From Liquidambar formosana (Eukaryota > Streptophyta > Magnoliopsida > Saxifragales > Altingiaceae), in the NCBI GenBank assembly GCA_039720395.1, contig CM077826.1, forward strand, positions 39,312,587 to 39,376,586: 64,000 nucleotides of DNA, written 5' to 3'. Both the position numbers and the translations under genes were made by a program. The notes beneath the pieces were generated by a model. That model was not told the origin of the DNA. It ran no database searches and was given only the letters and a program-made list of their open reading frames with translations. Positions 34,176 to 47,200 of this stretch are shown piece by piece (positions within the stretch are counted from its first letter, which is position 1; each line of letters begins with the position of its first letter).

Positions 34176-35909
34176 GCCTGTACACACGCACACTTATTTC
34201 ACAGTTACCATGAGCAAAACATTTTAACAACGAGGAATTCCTTTTTGCTGTGGTACTAATACTTGTTTTTGCTCTGCTATTCTGCCCAAGCCTAGCTGGG
34301 TACGGGTCATAAAACAAAAACAAAAAAAATTCTAATTCAGGTCAGGCATACTATGTGTAAGGATTCTACCATTCATGATCAATAATAGATAAAAATAGGG
34401 GGAATTATAGATTGGTCCGGCTACGGGCAAATAATAACATATCAATACAAATGACTGCTAACTCCTTGGTAGATGACTACTAGCTTAACTAAGAATGACC
34501 ACTAACTGTAATTATTTTCCTGTAGCTGGACAATTTGTAATGCCCTCAAAATAAAAAATAAGGCTATTCCATTTCGACAAAAGACCAAATTCCATAGCTT
34601 TGTTTATCCTGATTTAATTTCCTATCCCAGAGAGAAATGTCCTTCCCTTTGGGGCCAGTTGTGTGCATGATATTAGGTTTTTTTGGGGTGGGTGGTGGGT
34701 GGGGGTGTGACTCATGTGAGGTCCCCTACAGTGTGACTTAAACTGTGCCTTAACGTTAGTTTTAAGAATTATAACCATTTGAAAACAAGGATTATATGTA
34801 TTGATGTACTCCTGCAAGTACTTTCTGTTAGGTGTCATGGCTTCTTGTATTAAAGAATTTATTAGTTTAGTTTTTGGCGACACAGTTTCAGTCAGCAAGA
34901 GAAAAATATCCATTCACAACCATAAAGCATCTTTGTCTATCCTGGGGTTGCAGGTGGTTCATGCTGTTAGAGGGAAAGTTCCTGTTCTCTTTGATGGTGG
35001 AGTGCGGCGGGGAACAGATACTTTCAAGGCATTATCCCTAGGGGCACAAGCTGTTCTCGTAAGATCTTTGCCAATAACTATTCAATTTGTATAACATAAA
35101 CATCTCATTTTACACTAATTCATTTCTCCAGTGCAACAAGCAGCATTGTTCTTGTAAGATCTTTGTCAATAACTATTCAATTTGTTTAAAACATCTCATG
35201 TTACCCTTGTTCATTTCTCCAGAGAAACTTAACAGCCAGCTTCTCACTGGTTAACCTAAAAGGATGATTAGTATCCATCCATCATGCACTTTGTAATTAT
35301 TGGTGGTTATAACGTCAAGATGTGCTTGCAAGTTGCAATCAATTGACGGTTGGTAGTGTGAGATACAGCTCCATGATATTGGGATTCTGTCCTTCTAGCT
35401 TATTGCTTAAACTTATTTTGGCACCTTAACCAAAATTTTGGTTCATTTGGAAAACTTTTCTGGTGTAGAAGGTAAAGAATAATTTTGGTGTATGGGTATC
35501 ATGAATAACACCAAGGATTGACGATGCATTTCAGCATATACTAATCCATTCTCTATCTCCTCCTCTCTCATAGTTGGTGTCAGAATATTAAAACAATTGC
35601 CCCTACTTTATTTTATTTCTTTATTTTTTTAATTTTTTTTATAAGAAACAGATTGTATAAATCATACTCTTTTATGTCTCATGATGTTCTCTCTTACTTC
35701 TTTACGGCAATTCACCTATTTTCCTGCAGGTTGGAAGGCCTGTTATCTATGGACTGGCAGCAAAGGGAGAATATGGGGTGAAAAGAGTTATCGATATGCT
35801 GAAGGATGAGCTTGAGCTCTCTATGGCCCTTTCTGGATGTCCTAGCGTGAAGGATATAACCAGAAGCCATGTGAGGACAGAGCGGGACAGAGTCCAATCC
35901 ATGCTTTAA

Positions 35910-37265
35910 TACTGTTCCAGAGCATTGAAACACGCTATATGTGAAATATTTAATTATGTATATCATAATGGAATTATTTGATGGATTTTTCTTATCACAT
36001 AATTTGACATATATATGCATGCATATTCTTTCTTTTTCTTTTTCTTTTTTGGGTTCAAATATGCATGCATGTTCAGGAATAGGACATGTTGGCAATTCTC
36101 CTATGGTTTTTGGTTGGCATGTTGAGAATGGAGGATGGAACCTTGAACTTTCACACCTTCCATATCATTTTCCTCTATACTGAATATACATTCTTCATAG
36201 ACCTGCAATTTACAAATAAGGCACTTTAATTGCAATAGATTAAATGTTGGTTTTTTGTGGACATTCAGTAAATTGGAACCCACATTGTTTGCTCCAGAGT
36301 GAGCACAAGGCATCATTTGGCCCTGCGTTTGTGATGCAAGATTGATACCATTATGATCCTTCATTGGTGACATTCTACGGTAATTCAAAATGTTGGAAGT
36401 TGAGTTCCTTGGTACTATGCAGAGTGCTGCTGCCTAGGAAATAGGCTGGAAACTCATGCTTCCGTTCCATAACATGAAAATACTCAGCAATATGCTTAAC
36501 GATAGTCTTAGTGACTCTTGGTATCACAAGCGGTGAAAAGACAGTTTGACATTAACTGCACATATGCGTCCATCTACCCCATCATTGATATCTGTCAAAT
36601 TTTTTCCTTGGAACCTATGGGAGCCAGGATTTTGAATGAGGTCCAAAATCAAGACGAATAAGATGAGTGGCTAAAATTCTCATTACTATTGTTAAGGTTA
36701 AGGTGAAACAGGCTGAGACTTGGTGATATCATTAGTGCACGAGCATAAGACACACCTTAGGTAAGCTTCTATTTGGAGGTTACTTTGCACTACCATTAGT
36801 GCGTATGCGTATGCCACCATTCTTGACTTTGTGCATCATACAATGATACCCGTGACATCCATGTTAGATGGTTCCACAAAGACAAGCATTAACTTCACTC
36901 AATTTTGGTAAATACTTTTATGCAAGTAACTGTATTAATAAAACCAATATCTAGGAAAATTTTACAAGCTTACTTCCCACTGCACATGGTAGCTTAATGT
37001 CTAGTCTTATTTCTTGACAGATTCTGCCATATCCAACTGCGCGCAACCAAATATGAATTCCTCACATCATCAAACCTGATTTTATGGAGAAAAAAAAAAT
37101 TAAGTGATTGGAGTTGCCACCTTCCTGTTGATTCCAATGCCATCTCCTGACTACAACATTGGCCTTCTGTTCCTTTAACTAACAATTGAAGGAGAGGGGA
37201 CAAATTTGAACCAGAGCAGCCCAGGCACCACCACAAGAATTGGGACCCAAGCTTTTTGAACTTGA
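35910..37265. other. Intergenic DNA between convergent HAOX copy 2 and PHL
   Basis: Holds the 3' flanks of both genes, which face each other. The tttctttttctttttc tract near 36030 and acaaataagg near 36212 recall the 3' flank of HAOX copy 1. No other gene is recognised. Confidence 0.5.
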
Positions 37266-37329
37266 CTATGCATTACTAACAGAATTGCTCTTGTTCACAC
37301 CTTGTAGCTCCATAGGAGAATTTGTGATA

Positions 37330-37685
37330 CTACCGACAGGAGCCAAGGGTCTGCGAGCTCAACTGCGGGCTTGCTGGACAAGCCTCTTGATTATTGGCAC
37401 TCAAGGGATGGATAGCCCCTGAACTCATCTGTTGCGGGCTCATTGGCGTCCGTTGGTTCATTTGCTGTGGGCTAGTCTGTTGCTGTTGCTGCTGAGGCTG
37501 TTGGTTCAATTGCTGTGGAATTCCCATGGTTGAGGGTGAGCTCACCTGTGAAGGCGAAACAACAGCTTGTAGTGGAGAGGTGGTTTCTTGCTGCTGTGGT
37601 TGCTGTTGTTGCAGCTGTTGCTGTAACTGCTGTTGTTGCTGCTGTTGTAATTGCAACTGTTGCTGCTGCTGCTGCTGTAATTGCA

Positions 37686-37719
<34 letters not shown>

Positions 37720-38242
37720 TTGGTTCATGTAAGCGTTCATCAACTTTGGTGGACCCATAGGCCCCATCACTGTTCGCTGCATTGGGTTGATGTTAGCTCG
37801 GTTTAGAGTCTGGCCCAGGATCGAATGACCAGCAGAGCCAGGCTGTATCTGTCTGGCTCCTGACATCCCTGTTATGCTTGACTGAGGACCTCCCAACACG
37901 CTTCCTCGGTTTGGCGCCATCCTATATTTTGCTGCTGCCATGAGAGCTTGAGCATGTGCTGGGGTAAATTGCCCAGAACGAAATTGCTGAGATATTGCAT
38001 TGCTAATGGTAGAAGTCTGGCTCAGATTCATTGGGTTCTGACCCACATTACCCATGCCAGAGATGGGCCCCATTGGTGCAGAAATTCCAGTTCCTCCCAT
38101 TCCCCTTGCAGCCCCCATGCCCATGACATTGCCCAGGCCTCCAAGACCAACCATGTTATTGCCCATGTTTCCCATACCCACAGCAGGTCCAAGTCCCATC
38201 ATCATTTTCCTCTGTATTTGTGGTTGCTGCTGCTGCTGCTGT

Positions 38243-38289
<47 letters not shown>

Positions 38290-41200
38290 TTGTTGTTGTT
38301 GTTGTTGCTGTTGCTGCTGCTGCTGCTGCTGCTGTTGCTGTAACAGCTGCAGTTGGAGAGTGGAAGGCTTGCTGACCATGTGATTACCTAACTGCATGGT
38401 TGAGTTCTGCGTAATTGAATTCAAGTGTGAGAGTGGATTTGTCCCCAGCATAAGATGTGATCTCTGAAACTGCGGATGCTGCTGTTGAATCAAGGAGTGT
38501 TGATTTTGCCGCTGTGGCTGCTGCTGCTGCTGGAGTGTTGGTTGTGGGTCCATCTGTTGTGGCCTGGCAGGCATTGAACCCCCCGGCAAGAGTCCTTGAG
38601 ATATCTGTAAGGCCTGGGGATTTCCAGGAGGTAGCATCCTTGTGCTTGCTAGATTCTGGGATGAGTTTAAAGATGCATTACCACTATTAGTTGGCTTTGC
38701 CACTTCATTGGATGGCTGACTGGAAACCCCTTCAGCATATTGCTGCATTTCAACTGGTGGATTATTAGAAGGGACCAGAGGAGCATTAGGTTGACTGCTT
38801 GAGCCAAGAGTCATGCGGGTTGGTTTAGGTCGGACATGATCCTCCATAAGATATCCATCACGTGTCATCTGCATTGCCAGAACACATTACCTTAAATAAA
38901 ATGCAAAGATAACCAGCATTTGAAATCTCTATGACTGATGTTCAAACCATTAGAAACGTACCAGTAAACAGAATTGTGATGCAAGCAAGTCCGCAAAGTG
39001 CTGTCAAAAGGAATTAGCCAGTTATACACATAAAAGCAGAAAAATGAGACATACTTTGGAAGATTTTCAGGGTAAAACAGAAGCATTCAAGATTCATGGG
39101 GATACAGAAACTTGATGCTGAGAAACCAACTTTCAGCCTGTACAAAAACCATCCCTTCACCCTGACCGTCCACTGAACAGGCCATCATGGATCACAAGTT
39201 GGTTGTGAACGATGTGAAATCACTAATCAAAGAACAATATTCTCTTTACACAAAAAGCAAACCCAGCTCATGCCATTGACATTTGCTGAAGATTGGGACA
39301 TATTGTACAATAATGGACCAGTGTGATCAGTCCAGAAATGTCTTATGGGGTAGCCTTGGCCACCTCTTCATGGGGCAGTGTGATCACTACACCAGTAGAG
39401 ATGAAAATGTCACTAGACCAGTAGAGATGAAAATGTTGGCATGAGTGACTAGAAAGATTAAAAAGGAAAATTTTAGAAATAAACACATGGAGGGAATCCT
39501 AGAAGCCCAGTGTCCCCAATAGGTAACAAAATAAGCAAGCACCAACTCAGGGTCTCAAAGAATGATGAATTCACCCATTAAAACATGCATGTTAATACAA
39601 GTTCATGGTGCTAAGAAAGGAAGAGAAAAACAAAGAAATATATAGATAGAATTGGTGGGAAAAGATCTAAAACAGCATTATCTAATTGCAGAGATGAGAC
39701 ATTAACAGGATAGAATGGTGGTTAGGAATTTTTATTGCTGACCCTAAACAACTGGTTTCAGGCAATGTTTAATCAATTATATAGGTGGATAATTTGTCAG
39801 ACTGCAAAAAAAAAAGGGTGCAAATATGAACTTTGTGCAGTGCTAGGAATAATAAATTATATCCAAACGAACAATAGGAACTTACAGTATTGGGTAATGT
39901 AGGAAGACAATCCTCTGCAGCCATAAATTCATCACCTTCTATGTCTCCACAATGCATTGCTACAGTACCATCGTTTGGTTTCTCTGACATGATCATTCTG
40001 GTTCGTGCCCTGGATACAACTGAGAAACCATTTCCTGTAGTGGTAGAAGCGGAATGGTAAGGAAAGGGACAGAATCAAATATATGAAGAGGGCCAGATAT
40101 CTGACTGTTCATAATCCAACAAACCTTGAACAACACGCTCTGGTTGCATAAAATTTAAGATTCTTGTCTTGCAGATATTCATGCTGCCACCTAGAAGAGA
40201 CTTCGACAATGGCCACGTATCATCTTTGACATCTTCATTATTGGAAGCATTGGAGAGACCAAGTGAGAGGTGTTGAGCAGAATATACGTTGGGTTTCCTC
40301 ATGTAGTCATCAACACTATTCTTTTTGCGGTTAAGTTGGTACCTAAACATAATTAAATGTGCATCACAAGAACAAGATGGAATTAATTTGCTGCCACGGA
40401 TATAACTTTAAAAGGCGCATCCAACTTAAGATGGGACAATGCAAAAATTAAATACTTCCCGACAGGATTAAATTGCATAAATCATGACAATTCTTTTTTA
40501 AAAAATAAACATTCCCAGCGTGAATATTAGCTAATTAAATGATCCATTCTATAAAACCTTCATGTTCATTTATTTAATTAAATGACCCAATATTAAATTG
40601 TGTAAATCATGATAAGTTTTTATATTAACCACCCCCAGCATGAATGTTTACTAATTGAATCATCCAATCTATCAACCTCTCGTATTCTTTTATAGGGTCA
40701 GGGAACAAAATAGTGCAAAGAACCATAAATAAAATTTCTTATAGGGAAGTGAGGTGTTCTATCCGAGCTAGCGATACCCGAGTTGATTAGATAGCAAGAG
40801 GGAGCTGCAGAGGGGAGAGCAAGGTGATTAAGGGAGATCCTTGAGGTGTGGTGGTAAGACAATATCCCGAGAGAGTGAGAATCCTCTCTGTTCTTATAAG
40901 CTCTCAAATAAATAGATTTCAATCCCCATAAATGATCCATTGATGGCCCTCAACCAGGGGTGCAGCCCTTGTGTAGAAGAATTCCAATAGATCCTCGAAC
41001 CAATAGGAACCTTTCGCACTCATATTACTTGCAAGCTTTAATGGGTACAAGGCTCACAAGCGGGCCCAATCACAGTGCCTGGGCTTTAGTAGTTAAAAGG
41101 TTTGGTAAATTGACCCTCGTGCCCTTAGTATGTCATTTCACTATATGTCCCGAGGGACATCTTTCAAGGATGAGATGTCTAACTAGGGGAATGCTCTTAA

Positions 41201-44200
41201 GATTAGGCCCTATCAAATTTAGTGCGGTCATAAAATAAAATTATTTTGGACTAAGCCTAATTGAAAATTTGCTATTGGAGGGAGATTGATCAAACCCATG
41301 GTATCGTTTTAAGGTTAAGATTAGAGAAAAACCCATTATCACCCTCATGGCTCTACTTAATGAGCCTGTATTGAGTGTGACATGCGTCTAAATAAATAAT
41401 ATGGACCCGGTTCCCCTTGCAGTGACCAAAGTCGAAGGTAAATTGCCTCGATCATGCAATGGGATACTTAGCTTGCTTAGTTAGCCCTTGCTACTCCATC
41501 CACTAATCCAAGAACCCTCAAGCTATCCCAACAAATAGGCCAATGTCCCTTGTTTCAATGCCCTGTCCATCATTGAGCCCTAGCTAAGCACTCTCGGATC
41601 CTGCCACTAGCCCAGGTGTTGAGTTCTGGCGTGCAATGAAAGGCTAGTTTACCTTAGTAGCCACATATTCGCCTCCTTATCAAATATTCAGGCCTTACCA
41701 ACAACAGTAAACCAATTGAATGGATATGTATATACTTATCTAGGTAAATTTTTTTGACTTAGATCTTAATATAAAATACATATACTTGTTAGTGCCAAAC
41801 ACCAAGGACTTCATATGTACCAAGTAGGTTCATTTCCATGTTACCTGGAGCGTGGTTCGTGTTACATTTACGATGCTTTGCCGGGTACGGGTACGATGCT
41901 TTCCTGATACGCAATCCATTAGGGGTAGGCTTAGTTGGTTCGATCATTGGGTTGAGGGTCACTTTAAAGCTTTATACATTTCACTTTATTTATCCATCTA
42001 TCTATCTATCTATCTATGTGTGTGTATATATATAATATGTATGAATGTATATGTATTCCCCATTTATTGAGAGAGACAGAGATTCCTTCGAAAGATTATC
42101 AAAACTAAAACTTTAATTAAATTTAAACATTGAATAATTTTGGAAATTGAAATATATATAGATCTTACTAACATTTGATTGTAGTTTGAGAGTCTCATAT
42201 AATTGCCATTAATCCTAATTTGAGTTAGAGTTGTAACTTTGAAAACAAAATTATCGCTCCTTTTGTCTCTCCTTTATATTTTAGGACGCCAAAAAGAGAG
42301 ATGTAGATCGCGAATGAATCATATTTCGGGTAGGAGACCCAAGATCGTGATTTGAAGGGGAGGTTCAAGAGATCCTTGTAACACTGATTCATTTATTAAC
42401 AAAAAACATTACGGTCAATTACACTCACCTCCCGTAATGGTTAACCTATTTTAGAAATTATACTCTCCTCCCCAGTCACTAACATCAATTTGACGTAGTT
42501 AATAAATGTTCTTAATTTTCATTTTTACCCTTTAGCATAATATTATTATTTTTTAAGAGAAACAAATTTGTTGATTCAATTTTGTATTTGGTTGATGAGT
42601 TTATGCTACATTAGAAACTAAATAAACAATCGCATTTTTTATTTCTTAGAAGGATCATGCCATAAAATCTAATATTGATCATTAAAAATGTTTTATTTCA
42701 AATTCCCAAATAAAAATCTTCTAAATAAATTTGTAAACATGCCTTCACCCAAAGGATGTATCTCTGGTCTTTAAAATCAAAAATATCGTCGATATACCGA
42801 TGTATCGAAAGGTCCCGATACAATATAAAATACTTCCATATCGTTTCCTCATTTTATCGTTTAAATTATCGCCGACATTTTCGATATATAAAAAATATCG
42901 TGAATATCGAGAATATTCATATCCATACATATCGTCATTTTATCGCAACATTTTGTAGAGATGGACAATATATCGCCATATCTCGACAAGAACGAGGGAC
43001 GCAACCCACTGGTATGACTATTAAACCACACAAGAAGACTCCTAACTAAAAGAGACTTAAGAACTACTAAAGAAACTTTCACTCCTTCAAAGGTTCTCAG
43101 GTTTCTTTCTTTCAAAATGCTCCAGAAAATAACATGTGGAAACATCCTCCAAACCTTCTTAGTTTCCTTTCTGCCCCCTTTATGACACCAACTTGTTACA
43201 AGGTCATAACTAGTACTTGGTAAAACCCACTGAAATCCGAAAAGATGAAAACAGAGCACCCACAAGTTCCAAGCCAGTGACATGGAGAAAAGGCAATTGA
43301 CTCTTTCCGCCACTTCCTTGCACATGATGCACCTATTGGGCATAGCCCACCTCCTCATAATCAAGTGATCTAGAGTCAAGCAATTATCCCTAGCCACCAA
43401 CCACATGAAAAACACCACCTTTGAAGAAACTAAGGCAATCCAAATATGCTTGGCTAGGATAAACATTGTCCCAGTAGACCTCAAAATCTCTTAGTAAGAT
43501 TTCACCAAGAATAATCCTTTTGCATCCTTGCGCCACACAAAAAGGTCATTCCCTTCAAAAGAGATCTTACTCTCATATAAAGTATGAAAGAATTCCACAC
43601 CACTCTCCAACTCCCAATCATTGAAATGCTGGAAAAAAATGACGTTCCAATGCAAAATACCCCCTTCTCTATCAATACAATCCTGCACCCAAGCTTCCTT
43701 ATTACTTGCAATTGAAAACAAATGAGGAAAGACAGTCCTTAAAGGCCCCTCCCCACACCAATTATCTTCCCAAAATTTTAATTTCCCACCTTCACCCACT
43801 TTAAAACAAGTCTCCTTCACAAAGGCATCAAATCCATGCATACTTGCCTTCCAAAGACTCACACTATGCATACCCCAAACTTCTTTTGACCCCCCCCCCC
43901 CCCCCCCCCCCCCAAATTACTAACTCCAAACTTCCACTCCACCACCTCTTTCCATAAACCCTGATCACTCATCCTAAATCTCCAAAGCAATTTACAAAGG
44001 AGGGCTTGGTTCATACAAACTAAAGATTTAACCCCCAAACCCCCTAGGTATTTTGGAAGACAACACTGTTTTCCAATCAACAAGATGGTATTTAAATTCC
44101 CATCCCATCCCCTTCCATAAAAAGTCTCTTTGCAACTTTTCAATTTTCAAAGCCATCGACTTGGGAATCTTGAATAACGACATGAAGTATGTCCGGATGC

Positions 44201-47200
44201 TCGCAAGGGTACTACAGATCAAAGTTAACTTACTTCCTTTTGATAGATATCCTCTGTTCCAACGACTCGGTCTTTTCTCAACCTTTTCAATAACCGGATC
44301 CCACATCTTCTTCCCTTTATAATGCGACCCGAAGGGCAACCCAAGATAGGTAACTGGTAGACTACCGACTCTGCAACTAAGACTAGAAGCAAGAACAATT
44401 ATATTCTCAACTTTACCAACGAGAATCAACTCACTTTTACCCATATTTACTTTTAAACCCAACACCACCTCAAAACAAAGGAGGACACATCATAGGGATC
44501 TTACTCTTCTACTCCACAAAAGAATAAAGCATCATCAGTGAAAAGTAAGTGAGATATCTTCCCTTCACCCGTACCTCCACCATTGATCACAATGCCTTCT
44601 AATAAATTACCTTCTACAACTCTATAAATGAGCTTACTCAAAGCTTCCATAACCAAAATGAACAAGAGGGGGAGAAAAGATCACCTTGACGCAACCCTCT
44701 CGAGCTTCTAAGGAAACCATAAGGCGTTCCATTAATTAGAACCGAGAACGAAGGGGTAGAGATGCACCACAAGATCCATTTTCACCACCTATCTCCAAAA
44801 CCCATCCTCCCAAGTAAATAATCAATAAACTTCCAATATACATGGTAAAACGCCTTTTCAAGATCAATTTTGGAAATCAATCCCGAATTCCCAATTCTTT
44901 GCCTTTCAACACATTCATTTGCTACTAGCATCATGTCCACAATTTTTCTCCTTCTAATAAAAGCAAATTGGGAGAGTGACACAAGATTCCCCACCACTTT
45001 TCCCAGTTTACCAGCAAGAACTTTTGAAATGATCTTATACACACTACCGAGAAGAGAGATAGGACAAAAATCTCAAAGATCAATCGCCTCCCCTTTCTTC
45101 AAGACGAGAGCAATAAAGGTAGCATTGAAGCTTTTCTCAAATTGGCCTTTACAAAAAATTCCCAAAAAACCCTCATGAGATCTTCCTTAATAACCTAAGA
45201 AGTGTCCAACAGACACTTCCTTAGAGGTACCGTGTCCGTGTTGGACACATATCGAACACAACAACCCTCTAACATACCTCCGACACGACACCTCTATCTT
45301 CCCATCTTTTTTCTTCTCCTTATTACTTTTCCTTTTTGTCCTATCTTATCAAAGAATAACTCCACTATGGTTTCCAAAAACAAAATAAAAGATGCATTTT
45401 GAATGATGGATGTGATGCTACATGATATTATCTAGTTACATACAAGGACTTAAATATCGATATCGATGAATATATCAAGGGTCCAAAAATACGGATATAT
45501 CGGATATATCGATGGATATATCGGATAAATCGATGGATATATCGAAAATATCAATATCAAATTAAAGATATAATGGATATTATTAGTTAAACATGGATAT
45601 TTTCATTGAAACTTTGGGAAACAATGATTTAGACTTTAATAAACAATTTAGAATCAAAATATAGCAATTTAAATGTAAATGATATAAGTATGTGTTGTGT
45701 AGGGTATAAAAAATGTGCCACGCTGAGCAAATAAATAATAAAATATTATGCAAATTTAATATTTAAAGTTACATAACATTAAAGTACATATTATTTAAAC
45801 ATAATAAATTAATAGTCATATATTTAAACAAAATCAAACTAGTGGCCACTATCTAGTATCACATAAATATTAATGTTACACATTAAAAAAAAATGTGATA
45901 CACTAATATTAGACCAAAGGTTGTTAGCTTGAAATTTTATTGTAAAATATGCAAAATACCAAACATGTTGAAAAAAAAAATTATGACAAAATAAATAAAT
46001 ATAAAAAAAAAAAATGAGTAGGGCTTTTTTGAAAAGGTTTTAAAGCCAAAGGTAAGAATTTGAAGTTAAAAAGAATTATAGGGTTCCTTTGATATATAAG
46101 TGTAAAATGTGAGTCTTTGGATAAAAGGCCATTTTTTTTCTTTGTTTTGCTTTAAGGATAAAAGGGTTTATTGCCTGTTTGCCTGCTTTTAGGAGTGTTA
46201 CAAATAAACGTTTAGAATTAGGGCGGCTCGAAAGACAAAGGTATAAAAGAAACAGGGGCTTCCACGGAGCCTCCATAGTGGCGATAATGGCTAGGACGAC
46301 AACAGCTATAGCGACAACCGACAAGGATGATGACAATAGCAACTACCAGGTATGCACACGGACTTCTTCTTCTTCTACTGTTGCTGCTGCTGCTGCTTCT
46401 TCTTCTTCTCTTTATTCTTCTTCTTCTTCTTCTTCTTCTTCTTCTTGACCAAGGATAACATCGGCCGCTAAAACCAGGCAACCATTTTTTTTCCTTCACG
46501 AAATTTTCTACCAAATGTTCGAAATTTGAACTGATTCGACGAAATATCGTCAAAATTACGGATATATCGTCCCAAAACAATGCTAAAAAATGGAGATTTT
46601 CTAGGCATTTCTCGATATTATTGATATTGGTTGATATCTCGCCAATATCGTGATATATCTTTCGATAAACAACCAAAACAATATCGCATGGGAATATCGT
46701 ATCGAGGGGGGGTCAATACATCGATATATCGCCATTATCAACGATATTACTATCCATGATTACATATATAAAATATATATTTTATTAATAGCGTGTCCTC
46801 GCCATGTCGTGTCCTAGATTTTGAGGATTTGTTGTGTCACCGTGTCCATGTTGTGTGGTGACCGTGTCACATGTTGGTGTCCATGCTTCTTAGTTAATAA
46901 CACTCCAACAATGTTGACATCCCATCCGACCCGGGGGATTTATCCCCATTCATGGATCTTAAGGCCTCCAAAACCTCCTCCTCCTCAAACTCCTTGTCCA
47001 GAAAACCCACATTAATTTGATCAACAACATTAAAATCCATCCCATCAAGAACCGGTCTTCTATCTACCTCCTCATGAAAAAGATTTACATAGTAATCCAC
47101 AACTCCCTTAGAAAAAATGCCTTTGCCCTCTTCAAAAGCCCCATCAACCATCAATTTCCCAATATAGTTTGCCCTTTTATGGGCATTAGCAATACAATGC

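Larger units (their letters stand above)
28744..35909 (+). pseudogene. HAOX: (S)-2-hydroxy-acid oxidase, HAOX type, copy 2 (one-base frameshift in exon 1)
   Basis: Tandem paralogue of copy 1, about 9.07 kb downstream, with the same exon plan: 28744-28887, 28973-29097, 29177-29223, 29309-29386, 29517-29641, 29849-29906, 31914-31976, 32382-32451, 33022-33122, 34954-35058, 35730-35909. All exon lengths equal copy 1 except the first coding exon, which is 144 rather than 143 bases. The extra base lies near 28869-28870 (gtggactgcg here, atggaagcg in copy 1) and shifts everything after residue 41. All other exons are open, with good splice sites. Tyr129 is kept (LYVYK), Trp108 is Thr (SFTSSC), HPEG is HSEG, and the catalytic Lys, His and Arg and the SML end are kept. 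It may be a recent pseudogene, a functional gene with an assembly indel, or a gene starting at an internal ATG, which would lose about 60 residues. Confidence 0.8.

Noticed and set aside
37515..38383. Cys-, Leu- or Ala-rich frames on the + strand
   Set aside because: They are antisense or other-frame readings of the PHL CAG/CAA repeats.
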